This document shows, one piece after another, positions 8,921 to 17,222 of a stretch of DNA of 64,000 nucleotides. Below the pieces are notes generated by a model. The model worked only from the letters and a program-made list of their open reading frames with translations, was not told where the DNA came from and ran no database searches. Each line of letters opens with the position of its first letter. Positions within the stretch are counted from its first letter, which is position 1. This stretch comes from Pseudonocardia kujensis (GTDB taxonomy: Bacteria; Actinomycetota; Actinomycetes; Mycobacteriales; Pseudonocardiaceae): NCBI RefSeq assembly GCF_021283305.1, contig NZ_JAJSOK010000027.1:1-64000 (forward strand), written 5' to 3'. Position numbers and translations under genes: made by a program.

Positions 8921-9910
8921 GTGCCTCATTCCGTCGTTCTCGCCCAGCGGCCCCATGGTCGAGTCAGGGTCTCCGACTTCGAGCAGGTCGAGGTCCCCCG
9001 CCAGCCCTGCCCGGAGGGCGGCGTACGGGCACGGACTCGACACATCAGCATCGATCCGGCCATCCGCGGCTGGCTCGACGACCGCCCGAGCTACCTCCCG
9101 CCGATGGGTGTCGGCGAGGTCGTCCGCTCCCTGGGCATCGCCGTGGTCGAGGAGTCTCGGCACCCGGAGTTCGTTCCCGGTGACGTGGTCCGCGGGTTCA
9201 CCGGCTGGCAGGAGGAGGTGCTGATCGAGGACCTGAAGGGATGGGACCGGCTGCCGGACGCGACGACCGCCCGGCTCGGCATCCTCGGCATGACGGGGCT
9301 GACCGCGTGGGTGGGCATGGGCGACATCTGTTCGCCGCGGGCCGGGGAGACGGTGTTCGTCTCCGCCGCCGCGGGCGCAGTCGGTTCGGCCGCAGTCCAA
9401 CTGGCCCGACTCGCCGGGGCGCGCGTCGTCGCGAGTGCGGGCGGGCCGCGCAAGTGTGCGTTGCTCGCCGACGAGCTCGGTGTCGACGCTGTCGTGGACC
9501 ATCGGGCCGACGACTGGGCGGACCAGCTCCGCGACGCGACCCCGGACGGGATCGACGCGGTGTTCGAGAACGTCGGCGGCCCGCTGATGGAAGCCGTCCT
9601 CGACCGGATGAACAACGGGGGCCGGATCGCGTTGTGCGGGCTGATCTCCGGCTACAACGACGTCGTCCGGCCTCCGGGCCCGCGCAACTTCGGCCTGCTG
9701 GTGACCAAGCGCATCCGGGCGGAGGGCTTCGTGGTGGTCGACCACACCCACCGCGCGGCGCGCTGCGAGGCCGAGCTCGGTGAACACCTCGAGGCCGGCC
9801 GGCTACGAGCTTTCGAGACCGTGGTGGAGGGCTTCGACACCGTCGTCCCGACGTTCGTCGGGTCGTTCGACGGTGGGCACGTCGGGAAGCTGGTGGTCAG
9901 CCTCGGGTGA
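8921..9910 (+). CDS. NADP-dependent medium-chain oxidoreductase (prostaglandin/leukotriene reductase-like)
   Basis: A protein of about 329 residues in the zinc-free MDR family. The Rossmann domain contains AAAGAVGSAAVQLARLAGARVV followed by a nucleotide-binding loop, and GIDAVFENVGG near the middle is a family hallmark. GTG 8921 is chosen because the following HSVVLAQRPHG matches the family's N-terminal strand. ATG 8885 in the same frame adds 12 residues but overlaps the divergent synthetase start. Members reduce enones or quinones with NADPH; no substrate is indicated here. The 3' end overlaps the convergent PucR gene by 14 bp. Confidence 0.85.
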   Translation: MPHSVVLAQRPHGRVRVSDFEQVEVPRQPCPEGGVRARTRHISIDPAIRGWLDDRPSYLPPMGVGEVVRSLGIAVVEESRHPEFVPGDVVRGFTGWQEEVLIEDLKGWDRLPDATTARLGILGMTGLTAWVGMGDICSPRAGETVFVSAAAGAVGSAAVQLARLAGARVVASAGGPRKCALLADELGVDAVVDHRADDWADQLRDATPDGIDAVFENVGGPLMEAVLDRMNNGGRIALCGLISGYNDVVRPPGPRNFGLLVTKRIRAEGFVVVDHTHRAARCEAELGEHLEAGRLRAFETVVEGFDTVVPTFVGSFDGGHVGKLVVSLG

Positions 9911-11096
9911 GCGGTGCGAGCTCGACCGCGACCCGGAGCACCGCCGACCTCGGATCCAGCGGGACCGGGAGCAGCGTCGCGATCCGTTCCAACCGTTTCA
10001 CGACCGTGTTGGGATGCACGGTGAGCCGCCGCGCGGCGCGGGTCGGGCTGCCCAGCTCGGCCAGCCAGATCGCGAGGGTGCGCAGCAGGTCGGAGTGCGC
10101 GGGGTCGGCGAGGGCGCCGAGCCGGGCGGTGGCCCAGGGCACGGCGAGTCCGGGGGTGCCGTCGGCGAGTGCCAGCACCACCACCTCGTCGAACCGGACC
10201 AACGGACCGTCGACCCAGCGCGTCGCGAGCCGCCAGGCCTCCGCGGCCTCCTGGTGCGAGGCCCGCAGTCCGGCGAGGCCCTGGTGCGGGCTGCCGAGCG
10301 CGAGGCGCAGCCCGGACGTGCCGGACGCCCAACCGTCGACCTCACCTCCCGAGAACCAGCCGTGGACAGCCGTGGGGCCGTCCGGAACCGCGACGAGCTG
10401 GCGCGGACGGGCGACGGCGCGGAGCCGGGCGACGGCTCGGTCGAGCTCGGCCGAGGTGGCGTGCGCGCCCCAGACGACGAAGGCGGTATGGGTGTCCGCG
10501 AAGCGGTAACCGAGGCGCGCCTCGGCGGATGCGATGTCCGCGGTCCCCGCCAGCACCTCTGACATCATGGACCGCAGGTCCGAGGCGTCGCGCTGGCGTA
10601 GCAGGTCGCCTTCCTGGACGTACGCCGCCGTCGCGGCGGCGCAGGCGGCGCGCAGGTAGCGGAAGAGCCGGTCGAAGACGGTCTCGAGGGCCTCCGCCCG
10701 GCGGGCGTCGGACACGCGTGTCTCACGCAGGTGCGCCGCGAACGCCGAGAAGAGGACGTCGGCCGCGGCATCGTAGGCGAGGACCAGGTCGGCCAGGTCG
10801 GTCTCGGCCCGGGCGAGACGGCGGGCCCAGCGCTCCGCGGGCCGGCCCAGTTGCACGCCCACCCGGGGCGTCGCCGCCTGAGCGGCCTCCCGCAGCAGCG
10901 GCATGTGGGAGTCCAGTGCCTCGCGGAGCAGGCGCTCGTCCGCATCGTCGCGCACCACGGAGGGCGTGGCGGCGACGACCGCGGCGAACATGTCGTCGAC
11001 GATGCGGGCGACGCGCTGGTCGAGCCAGGTGACGAACTCCGCGACGGGTGGGTGCGACGGCGTCGTCGACGTGGCCCCGGTCACGGAGTTCGGCAT
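9897..11096 (-). CDS. PucR/CdaR-family transcriptional regulator
   Basis: A 399-residue regulator with an N-terminal helical sensor region, a central degenerate GGDEF-like region and a C-terminal helix-turn-helix (LAELGSPTRAARRLTVHPNTVVKRLERI). ATG 11096 is preferred over upstream in-frame starts because homology begins there and it leaves a 109-bp divergent promoter region towards the deacetylase gene. That region holds a perfect inverted repeat at 11142-11159. The protein probably controls the divergent deacetylase-SDR pair, its own gene, or both. Confidence 0.86.
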   Translation of the reverse strand: MPNSVTGATSTTPSHPPVAEFVTWLDQRVARIVDDMFAAVVAATPSVVRDDADERLLREALDSHMPLLREAAQAATPRVGVQLGRPAERWARRLARAETDLADLVLAYDAAADVLFSAFAAHLRETRVSDARRAEALETVFDRLFRYLRAACAAATAAYVQEGDLLRQRDASDLRSMMSEVLAGTADIASAEARLGYRFADTHTAFVVWGAHATSAELDRAVARLRAVARPRQLVAVPDGPTAVHGWFSGGEVDGWASGTSGLRLALGSPHQGLAGLRASHQEAAEAWRLATRWVDGPLVRFDEVVVLALADGTPGLAVPWATARLGALADPAHSDLLRTLAIWLAELGSPTRAARRLTVHPNTVVKRLERIATLLPVPLDPRSAVLRVAVELAPLTRG

Positions 11097-11141
11097 GGGC
11101 GCATCGTAGGGTCGCTCGCGGTCCGGTCGGGTGTGTCGCGA

Positions 11142-11159
11142 CCACACCGGGCGGTGTGG
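11142..11159. promoter_or_regulatory. Perfect 7-bp inverted repeat between divergent PucR and deacetylase genes
   Basis: CCACACC-gggc-GGTGTGG is a perfect two-fold repeat with a 4-base spacer. It lies 46 bp upstream of PucR and 46 bp upstream of the deacetylase ATG. This symmetric placement suits an operator, possibly for the PucR protein. Not tested. Confidence 0.45.
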
Positions 11160-11205
11160 GCCGGGCGCGTCGCGCGGTCCGTGTGGCGTCCCCCACGCTC
11201 GACCC

Positions 11206-12222
11206 ATGACCGAGACCACCGCGCTCATCGACGAGAGCGGACGCGCGCAGGAGCCACTCCGGCTCGCCGTCACGCTCGACGACCCGTTCATGTGGAAAGG
11301 GGCCGGCTTCCCTCCCGGCTACGACCCCGACATCGTGCTCGGCCGCATGTGCGATGCGTTCGAGCAGTACGGGGTCCCGGAGGTGTACGCCTTCACGTCG
11401 ACCTCTCCGGTGGAGGACCATCCGGAGTGGCTCTCGGCCCTCGACCGCTGGACCGAACGCGGCCACCACGTCGCAGCGCACACCCACTCCCACGCCAGCT
11501 TGAACTGGACCGATGCCGCGACGTACATCGCCGACCTCGACCGCAACGTCGAGCTGCTGGAACCCTGGTTGGCGAAGGCCCCCACCCGGTACTTCCGCTA
11601 CGCCTTCGACATGTGGGGCGACGCGCGGGACAAGACCGACCAGGTGCAGACCCACCTCGTCCGTCGCGGCCTGCTGCCCGCGCCGATCACCCACTGGTTC
11701 TACGACGTGCAGTTCCTCGTGGCCTACCTGCGAACCCTGGTCTCCGGCGACGCCGAGGCCGCGGCCTGGGTGCGGCGGTGCTTCGCCGAGACGGCGGTCG
11801 ACGCACTCCGCAACCAGGCCGCCGCCGCCCAGGAGGTGTTCGGCCGGCAGCCTCCACACATCGCGCTCATCCACGGCACCCCGATCGCCGCCGACGCCTA
11901 CGCCGAGGTCCTCGCCGCCTACGCGGCCGCCGGTGTCCAGTTCGTCACCCTCGAGGAGGCGATGAGCGACCCGGCCAACCAGATCGTGCCCCCGACCATG
12001 ACCCGGTACTTCCGCAACTCCACACAGAAGTGGGCCGAGCACGCCGGGATCGACATCGTCGACACGCCCCCGCGGATCCTCAACGAGGTGCAGCGCTGTT
12101 GTCCCGTCGAGGGAATGGACGAGTCCGACCTGCTCGGTCCGGCGCTCGTCGCCGCAGCGCTGGCCGTCGGTTCCGAGCCGGTGGCCGGCGACCTGGACTG
12201 GAACCCGCCGGTGGACCGGTGA
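11206..12222 (+). CDS. Polysaccharide deacetylase (NodB-fold) family protein
   Basis: A 338-residue protein with the NodB-type metal site: VTLDDPF provides the aspartate pair near residue 25, and AHTHSHASL supplies H92 and H96. A late HIALIHG resembles the family's final histidine motif. The family includes peptidoglycan and chitin deacetylases and PuuE-type allantoinases, all hydrolysing C-N bonds. No signal peptide is visible, so a cytosolic small-molecule amidohydrolase is more likely than a wall enzyme. The gene overlaps the SDR gene by 4 bp (GTGA), indicating a two-gene operon. Confidence 0.82.
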   Translation: MTETTALIDESGRAQEPLRLAVTLDDPFMWKGAGFPPGYDPDIVLGRMCDAFEQYGVPEVYAFTSTSPVEDHPEWLSALDRWTERGHHVAAHTHSHASLNWTDAATYIADLDRNVELLEPWLAKAPTRYFRYAFDMWGDARDKTDQVQTHLVRRGLLPAPITHWFYDVQFLVAYLRTLVSGDAEAAAWVRRCFAETAVDALRNQAAAAQEVFGRQPPHIALIHGTPIAADAYAEVLAAYAAAGVQFVTLEEAMSDPANQIVPPTMTRYFRNSTQKWAEHAGIDIVDTPPRILNEVQRCCPVEGMDESDLLGPALVAAALAVGSEPVAGDLDWNPPVDR

Positions 12223-12992
12223 CGAAGGACCTGTTCGACGTCGACGGCCGGACGGTCCTCGTCACCGGTGGAACCCGGGGGATCGGCGCGATGGTCGCCG
12301 AAGGTCTGGTCGAGGCCGGGGCCCGGGTCCTGGTGACCTCCCGCAAGCCCGAGGCCTGCCGGACTGCGAGCGAGAAACTCGGCTGTCCCGCGGTGCCCGC
12401 GGACGTGGGCACCCCCGAAGGAGTCAGGGCCGTGGTCGAAGGCGTGAACGCGGAGTTCGACGGATCCCTGGACGTGCTGGTCAACAACGCAGGCGTGACA
12501 TGGGGGGCCCCGCTCGACGCCTTCCCCCGCAAGGGTTGGGACCGCGTGCTGAGTACCAATGTGGTCGGTCTGTTCGAACTCACCACGGCGCTGCTGCCCG
12601 CGCTGCGCCGGGCGGCGACGGCCGGACGTCCGGCACGGGTGGTGAACGTCGGGTCGGTCGACGGGCTCCGAGTACCGGTGTTCGAGAACTACTCCTACTC
12701 AGCCTCCAAGGCTGCTGTGCACATGATGACCCGCCACCTCGCCGCGGTCCTCGCACAGGACGGCGTGCTCGTCAACGCGGTCGCGCCGGGCGCGTTCCCG
12801 AGCGACATGACGGCCGCTGCCCTCGCATCCGACTCCGGGCGGGCGCTGATCGAGAAGGCCATCCCGCTCCGACGGCTCGGTACTGCGGACGACATCGTCG
12901 GCGCGGTCCGATACCTCGCCTCGCCGGCCGGGTCCTATCTTACCGGCGTCGTCCTGCCTGTGGACGGCGGCATCGCGGGGTGCAGCGCATGA
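12219..12992 (+). CDS. Short-chain dehydrogenase/reductase
   Basis: A 257-residue classical SDR. The cofactor loop is TGGTRGIG (residues 16-23), NNAG is at 89-92, the catalytic serine is near 146, and Y160-x3-K164 lies in YSASK. SRKPEA after the second strand suggests NADPH preference. It starts at GTG 12219 within the deacetylase stop, and the pairing suggests it oxidises or reduces the deacylation product. Substrate unknown. Confidence 0.92.
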   Translation: MTKDLFDVDGRTVLVTGGTRGIGAMVAEGLVEAGARVLVTSRKPEACRTASEKLGCPAVPADVGTPEGVRAVVEGVNAEFDGSLDVLVNNAGVTWGAPLDAFPRKGWDRVLSTNVVGLFELTTALLPALRRAATAGRPARVVNVGSVDGLRVPVFENYSYSASKAAVHMMTRHLAAVLAQDGVLVNAVAPGAFPSDMTAAALASDSGRALIEKAIPLRRLGTADDIVGAVRYLASPAGSYLTGVVLPVDGGIAGCSA

Positions 12993-13305
12993 CCCGACGC
13001 AGCCGGCCGGTGCCGCTTCGCCACGATCCACCGCGGCGGCGCACAGCCGAAAACGGCCCGGGAAGCGACGGGACCCAGGCGTCGGTCTCCTCCCGGCGTC
13101 CGCGCCGCTTCAGCCGAGTGACCAGGGGGAACCCGGCGATCGAGCACAGCGCAGATCGGCGACGACCGCGAACCTGACCAACGGACACCGCCGCTCGGTC
13201 CCGGTGCCCGACGGCGGCCGGCTGCGCAGCTGGTGGGAGGACCGCCCCGAGCGGGCCGACGCCCCGTTGCTCCAGGCCCGTCCCGAGCAGGACCGGGCCT
13301 GATCG
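12993..13305. other. 313-bp gap with a possible gene remnant
   Basis: No complete gene is seen. The stretch 13174-13302 (+) keeps an open frame with coding-like third-position GC ending DAPLLQARPEQDRA and a stop, but it has no plausible start and matches no family I recognise. The adjoining SDR and AraC genes are convergent here. Confidence 0.3.
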
Positions 13306-14265
13306 TCAGGCGAAGGCGGGACCATGCAGCGTCTGCCCCGGGGAGCAGCCGAAACGCGCTCCGTAGGCCGCCACGAACGGCTGCGGCCGGAATCCCCACG
13401 ATCTCGCGACCGCGGTCACCGTGATCTCTCCAGGCCGGTAGAACTGCAGATCACGGTGTGCCCGCCCGAGCCGGACCCGGCCGACGTCGTGCCCGGGGGG
13501 CACGTCCCGATGCCGCAGCCAACATCCTTCGAGGGCTCGGACACTCAGCCCGGCATCCTCGGCGAGGCCCGTCAGCGTCAGCGGGCGCTCCGGATGGGCC
13601 TCGACGTAGTCGACACATCGGCGCACGGCCCGGGGACCCCACGTGGGTACGCGTTCGTCGAGCGCGTCGCGGTGCGGGTGGTCGGCCGCGAGCAGCAGCC
13701 GAACCAGCAGAGCGTCCTGCAGCGGCTCGGCGCTCATCGGGTTGTCCAGCACCGAGGATGTGTCGGTGGTGGCTTCGGCGACCAGCCGCACCGTGCCCGC
13801 CCACGTCCGGCCTGCCGCGGAGCTCACGGTCATCGAGGTGAGCAGCCGCAGGGGGCGGGGCACGGTCCGGCCGAGCAACGTCTCCAGCATGTCCTCCAAC
13901 GCGGCCGACCCGACGTCGACCAGCAGCATGTCGAAGCGGTCGCCGGTGATCACCGTGGTCTCCGGCCACGGGGTGAAGACGGCGGCACGGCCCGGACCCA
14001 GGTCCAGCTCCTTGCCGCGGTGGTCGGCGTGCAGCGGCCCGCGCAGCGGCAGCCCGACCTGGTAGCTCGGCCGATCGGGCAGCCGCAGGTGGATTCCGTC
14101 GCTGCCGCGGGTCTCCTCGACGACCAGCGGGCCACGCGTGACTCGGTGGGTGTGGAATGCGAACGGCGCCGTCGGGACATGATCGAGGTGCACGGTCTGC
14201 GGGAGCTGGGCGTCTGCCCGGCCGATGTCGGCCACATGGACGTCGGCGAACCGGGGAGTAGTCAT
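13306..14265 (-). CDS. AraC-family transcriptional regulator
   Basis: A 319-residue regulator with an N-terminal AraC-binding-like domain (residues about 30-200) and a C-terminal pair of helix-turn-helix motifs (about 215-310) ending SWGFRPQPFVAAYGARFGCSP, the usual second-HTH signature. Its ATG overlaps the stop of the DUF1931 gene (TGATG), so it is translated with that gene rather than from its own leader. The target is unknown. Confidence 0.88.
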   Translation of the reverse strand: MTTPRFADVHVADIGRADAQLPQTVHLDHVPTAPFAFHTHRVTRGPLVVEETRGSDGIHLRLPDRPSYQVGLPLRGPLHADHRGKELDLGPGRAAVFTPWPETTVITGDRFDMLLVDVGSAALEDMLETLLGRTVPRPLRLLTSMTVSSAAGRTWAGTVRLVAEATTDTSSVLDNPMSAEPLQDALLVRLLLAADHPHRDALDERVPTWGPRAVRRCVDYVEAHPERPLTLTGLAEDAGLSVRALEGCWLRHRDVPPGHDVGRVRLGRAHRDLQFYRPGEITVTAVARSWGFRPQPFVAAYGARFGCSPGQTLHGPAFA

Positions 14266-14711
14266 CAGGACACCTGCCGTAGGAGGTCGGTGACGGGGTT
14301 CCGGTGTTCCGTGGACGGGTCGACGACCTCGGGGTCACCGATGCCGAAGGTCCGGGCGAAGGCGATGCTCAGGCCGCCGAACAGCTCCGGCAGCACTTCC
14401 TCGGTCTCCTCGGAGAAGGTCATGCCGGCAGGCGGTCGGCGCACGCCCTCCGCCAGCACGGCGCGGACGTCGACGTCCAGCTTGGTGAACTCGCGCATCC
14501 GCTCCCGAAACCCCTTCGTGATCGGCAGGTCCATCGGAGCGACGACGTCCCGATCGCTCCACCTGACGGAGTTCCGGCCCGCGATGGCGATGTCGTCGAC
14601 CATCTCGTCGACGAACGCGCGGAACTGCTTCACGTCGTTCTCGTCCACCTTGAGCTGCGCCACCGAGCGGAAGAACCGCCCGAACACCGGAACGCTCGAC
14701 GGGCCTGCCAT
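14265..14711 (-). CDS. DUF1931 family protein, bacterial histone-fold pseudodimer
   Basis: This 148-residue protein matches DUF1931: FGRFFRSVAQLKVDENDVKQ, then an MDLPITKGFRERM block, and a C-terminal SIAFARTFGIGDPEV region. The family folds as two fused histone-fold units, and its cellular role is poorly known. ATG 14711 is chosen because AGGAGG sits seven bases upstream; the frame is open to 14825, but that extension is remnant sequence from another gene. It is followed by, and overlaps, the AraC regulator. Association with DoxX and redox remnants suggests a stress or stationary-phase role, which is inference. Confidence 0.85.
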   Translation of the reverse strand: MAGPSSVPVFGRFFRSVAQLKVDENDVKQFRAFVDEMVDDIAIAGRNSVRWSDRDVVAPMDLPITKGFRERMREFTKLDVDVRAVLAEGVRRPPAGMTFSEETEEVLPELFGGLSIAFARTFGIGDPEVVDPSTEHRNPVTDLLRQVS

Positions 14712-14726
14712 CCCCGCGCCTCCTCG

Positions 14727-14835
14727 CCATCCCACCTGCGCCAGATGCTCGTGCACCAGGCGGACCGCATCGCTCCGCCGCCGACCGCGGACGCCACCCG
14801 CTCGATCGATCCGTCCCGGATCCACGCCACGTGCG
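14727..14835 (-). pseudogene. Remnant of a thioredoxin-reductase-like C-terminus
   Basis: Read on the minus strand in two frames, this gap encodes RDGSIERVASAVGGGA and then, after a one-frame shift, DAVRLVHEHLAQVG. The intact protein encoded at 48763-50481 ends SGSVKRVASAAGEGAM-AVRMVHEHLAK, so this is a decayed C-terminal end of a paralogue. The shift and missing upstream body show it is not functional. Confidence 0.6.
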
Positions 14836-14862
14836 GACCGGTGACCACCGGCTGGGGGGCGG

Positions 14863-15276
14863 TCACCGGCGGTCTCCCAGTGCCAGCGCCGCCCCGATGG
14901 CCACCAGCCAGGAGTCCTTGGCCAGCGCGATGCCGTCCTGCGTGGGGAAGACCGTGCCGGGCCTGCGCATCCCCGGTGTCCGCGCGTACAGGCCGAGCAG
15001 CCCGGCCCCGAACCCGAGCAGCCCGAGGCCTGCCAGTCGTGCCGGGACGAGCGGGACGACGAGCGCGGCCCCGATCAGCATCTCGGCCGTAGCCAGCGAC
15101 TTGGCGAAGGTGACCGGCTCGACGGCGTCCAGGAACGGGTAGGCCCCGCTGGCGAAACCGTGCAGGTACTTCGCCGTCTCCTCGTCGGGATCCCGCTTGT
15201 GCAGGCCCGAGTCCAGGACGTACGTGCCTGCGGTCAGCCGCAACGGCAGCTGCCAGGCGAGGTCGTGTCCCTTCAT
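14863..15276 (-). CDS. DoxX-like small membrane protein
   Basis: A 137-residue protein with about four hydrophobic segments, resembling the DoxX/DoxD-like family. The N-terminal half has LPLRLTAGTYVLDSGLHK and a conserved-looking PFLDAVEP loop, followed by LIGAALVVPLVPARLAGLGL. ATG 15276 has AGGAG six bases upstream; the longer ORF to 15588 belongs to the thioredoxin remnant. DoxX proteins sit in the inner membrane and are linked to redox or oxidative-stress complexes. Function here is unproven. Confidence 0.75.
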   Translation of the reverse strand: MKGHDLAWQLPLRLTAGTYVLDSGLHKRDPDEETAKYLHGFASGAYPFLDAVEPVTFAKSLATAEMLIGAALVVPLVPARLAGLGLLGFGAGLLGLYARTPGMRRPGTVFPTQDGIALAKDSWLVAIGAALALGDRR

Positions 15277-15289
15277 GACGGCTCCTTCT

Positions 15290-15715
15290 CTTCGGAGGGT
15301 TTCGGTTCGGCGGGGCGTCGTCCGGCCAGCGCCGTAACACCGCCACGGGAGCGGCCCCGCCCACCGGGCGGCGACCTCCCCGCCGCGCAGCACCAGCAGC
15401 GTGGGCACGGCCGGGATCGGGAATGGGGTGGTGCGGGTCCCCTCGGCGTGGGGATGGCGTCGGCCTCGCCGCCCTCCCCGGCGGCGGTGACGGCCCGGTC
15501 GCGACACTTCGCCCGCCGGTGCTCGAGCCACGCGCAGCGGCCGGGAGGCGACGGCCTCCTCCGGCGCCGCGCCCCGGTCGTCGGACACCGCGACGAACGT
15601 GATCCACTCGAAGGGCGACGGGGACGTGCCGGACCGTGCCGAAGGCCTGCAGTTCGTGGCCGTGCTGGTGCAGCCAGGGTGGCGAAGGGGCCGCGAGCTT
15701 CGAGGTCGTGGTCAT
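15290..15715 (-). pseudogene. Decayed thioredoxin-like gene
   Basis: An apparent start at 15715 (MTTTSKLAAPSPPWL) is followed by coding-like sequence that must change frame at least three times. The last segment reads AVPTLLVLRGGEVAARWAG, like the cis-proline strand of thioredoxin (AVPTLMVLRDGEVLARQPG in the intact gene at 48033). No CxxC site remains. It lies immediately upstream of the DoxX gene on the same strand. Confidence 0.45.
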
Positions 15716-16183
15716 GAGCCCTCCCGGTGACGTCAGGGACCTCCAGTCTCGGCCGTGTCAACCGCGTGGATCCCCGGTCCGGCGGGCTGAAATCGACTGA
15801 TCGGACTCGGCCCGACGTCGCAACCGCCCCCACGGCCTTGGCCGGCCTGCCCTGCCGCTGGGCATGCAGGTCGTCAGGGCATCGAGTGGCCGGGATGCAG
15901 AGCCGGGTGCTGCCGCTGCTGATCTTGACATCGCCGGGCAGATCGCCCAGCCGCGACAGCACTCCCGTCCGGGCGGGGAGCCCGCCGAGGAGCAGGACCA
16001 GGCCGCCGCCGAGCCACGGACCTCCCTCACCGGGGACGGGTCGGCGACCTCCGCACCGCACGTCTCCACCGCACTCTCCTCCGGTCGCGGCCAGCCGTTC
16101 TGACCCTCCCGGGAGGAACGCGCGGTCCGAGTCCGCCCTCGTGGGCCGGGCCCGGCCCGCGCTGCCGCGTGCCAGCGTGGGAT
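15716..16183. other. Intergenic region, 468 bp, no gene recognised
   Basis: This divergent region lies between the reverse redox-remnant/DoxX block and the forward GreA/B-like gene. Open frames across it lack start signals and recognisable motifs. It must hold promoters for both directions, but no clear operator or sigma box could be identified. Confidence 0.5.
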
Positions 16184-16639
16184 ATGACAATGGCCGCGCA
16201 CGACGAGCGTCACGCCCTTCTCGAGGAACTGGAGCTGCTGCGGACCCGCCGTCGCGAGCTCCGGGAGAGCCTCGTGGCCGACGACCACCAGCCACACGAC
16301 TTCGGCGAGCACGGCTCCATCACCGAGCTCCGTGACGAGATCGACTGGATCGAGCGGCGCATTCGCGATCTCGTGCACTACCTCTCGAAGACGGGTCGGC
16401 CGGACGGGGACCTGTCCGAGCGGGTCGGCTCGTACAGCGTGGTGACGCTCCGCTACCCGGACGGGTCCCGGGAGGCCGTGCAGGTCACCCGGTTTCCCGA
16501 CGAGGACGTCCCGGCGGTCACGCCCGAGAGCCCTCTCGGACGAGCACTGCTCGGGGCCCGGCCGGGGGAGGAGATCGAGTGGACCGCCCCCGAGGGGAGC
16601 CTGCGGGCACGTGTCGAACGGGTGCGCCGACCCGTGTAG
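16184..16639 (+). CDS. GreA/GreB-like transcription factor homologue
   Basis: A 151-residue protein with the Gre layout: an N-terminal antiparallel coiled coil (about residues 5-65, ELELLRTRRRELRES then DEIDWIERRIRDL) and a C-terminal FKBP-like domain (about 80-150, GSYSVVTLRYPDG, then ESPLGRALLGARPGEEIEW). Gre factors rescue backtracked RNA polymerase through acidic residues at the coil tip; this tip holds ADDHQPHDFGEHG. It could instead be a competitor-type Gre homologue without cleavage activity. ATG 16184 and ATG 16190 are both possible starts. Confidence 0.78.
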   Translation: MTMAAHDERHALLEELELLRTRRRELRESLVADDHQPHDFGEHGSITELRDEIDWIERRIRDLVHYLSKTGRPDGDLSERVGSYSVVTLRYPDGSREAVQVTRFPDEDVPAVTPESPLGRALLGARPGEEIEWTAPEGSLRARVERVRRPV

Positions 16640-17222
16640 TCGGCTGTCTGCGCGAATCTGGCAGGTGTCGTGCACCGCGGCGGCACCCAGCGCCGGGGGC
16701 GGCCGACCGACCTCTGCGTGGGGATGCCTGGCCGGCCACGTGCACCGACACGGCCTTTTCCGATCTACCGGATCCTCGGGCCACCCGGCGCGTCGCCGTT
16801 CGGATATTCGGGACAGGGCCCGGGGGCCGGCTGAGGGTCGCGTAGAAGAGTGCCGTCCGGGGAGGCAGTGCAGCTGGGAACTGGGTGAGCCTGATGCCGA
16901 CGTTCGTGGTGGCGTCGACGCTGTCGTCCGTTGTGGACCGGCTGACCTACGTCGGCTCGCACGCACCAGACCGCCGACGGTGCCTCGATCTTCGCTGCCC
17001 GCGACGCCGTCCGGAACTCGGCCGGCCGGCGTCGGCCCGTGGTCCGGCCCCATCACCTCTGCGGCGCGTCCGGCCACCGCGAGCTCGTTCGTCCGCGTCG
17101 CGGCGTACCTCTGCGCGAAACGGGCCCGTGGTGAGCCAGGTACTCGGAGCGGCCGAGCATGCAGGCGTGTTGTTCCGGACCGTTGGTAACCTTGGGTGGT
17201 CCGCCGTCAGCGGAGGTCGACA
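16640..17222. other. Intergenic region, 583 bp, no gene recognised
   Basis: No frame on either strand shows a recognisable domain together with a plausible ribosome binding site. The right end contains the leader of the AraC gene, whose GGAGG lies just before 17223. The length is unusual for this compact window and suggests a lost gene or a long leader. Confidence 0.5.

Noticed and set aside
11206..12222. Allantoinase (PuuE) identity for the deacetylase, suggested by the adjacent PucR regulator
   Set aside because: No ureide-pathway gene is present and the protein lacks convincing PuuE-specific blocks; PucR-family proteins control many other pathways.
15797..15815. ATCGG followed by CCGAC in the gap before the GreA/B-like gene
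   Set aside because: The arms are 7 bp apart instead of the invariant 8, so it was not counted as a member of the shared palindrome family.
16765..17222. Antisense and sense ORFs in the gap before the AraC gene
   Set aside because: No recognisable domain, and codon pattern not coding-like in any frame.
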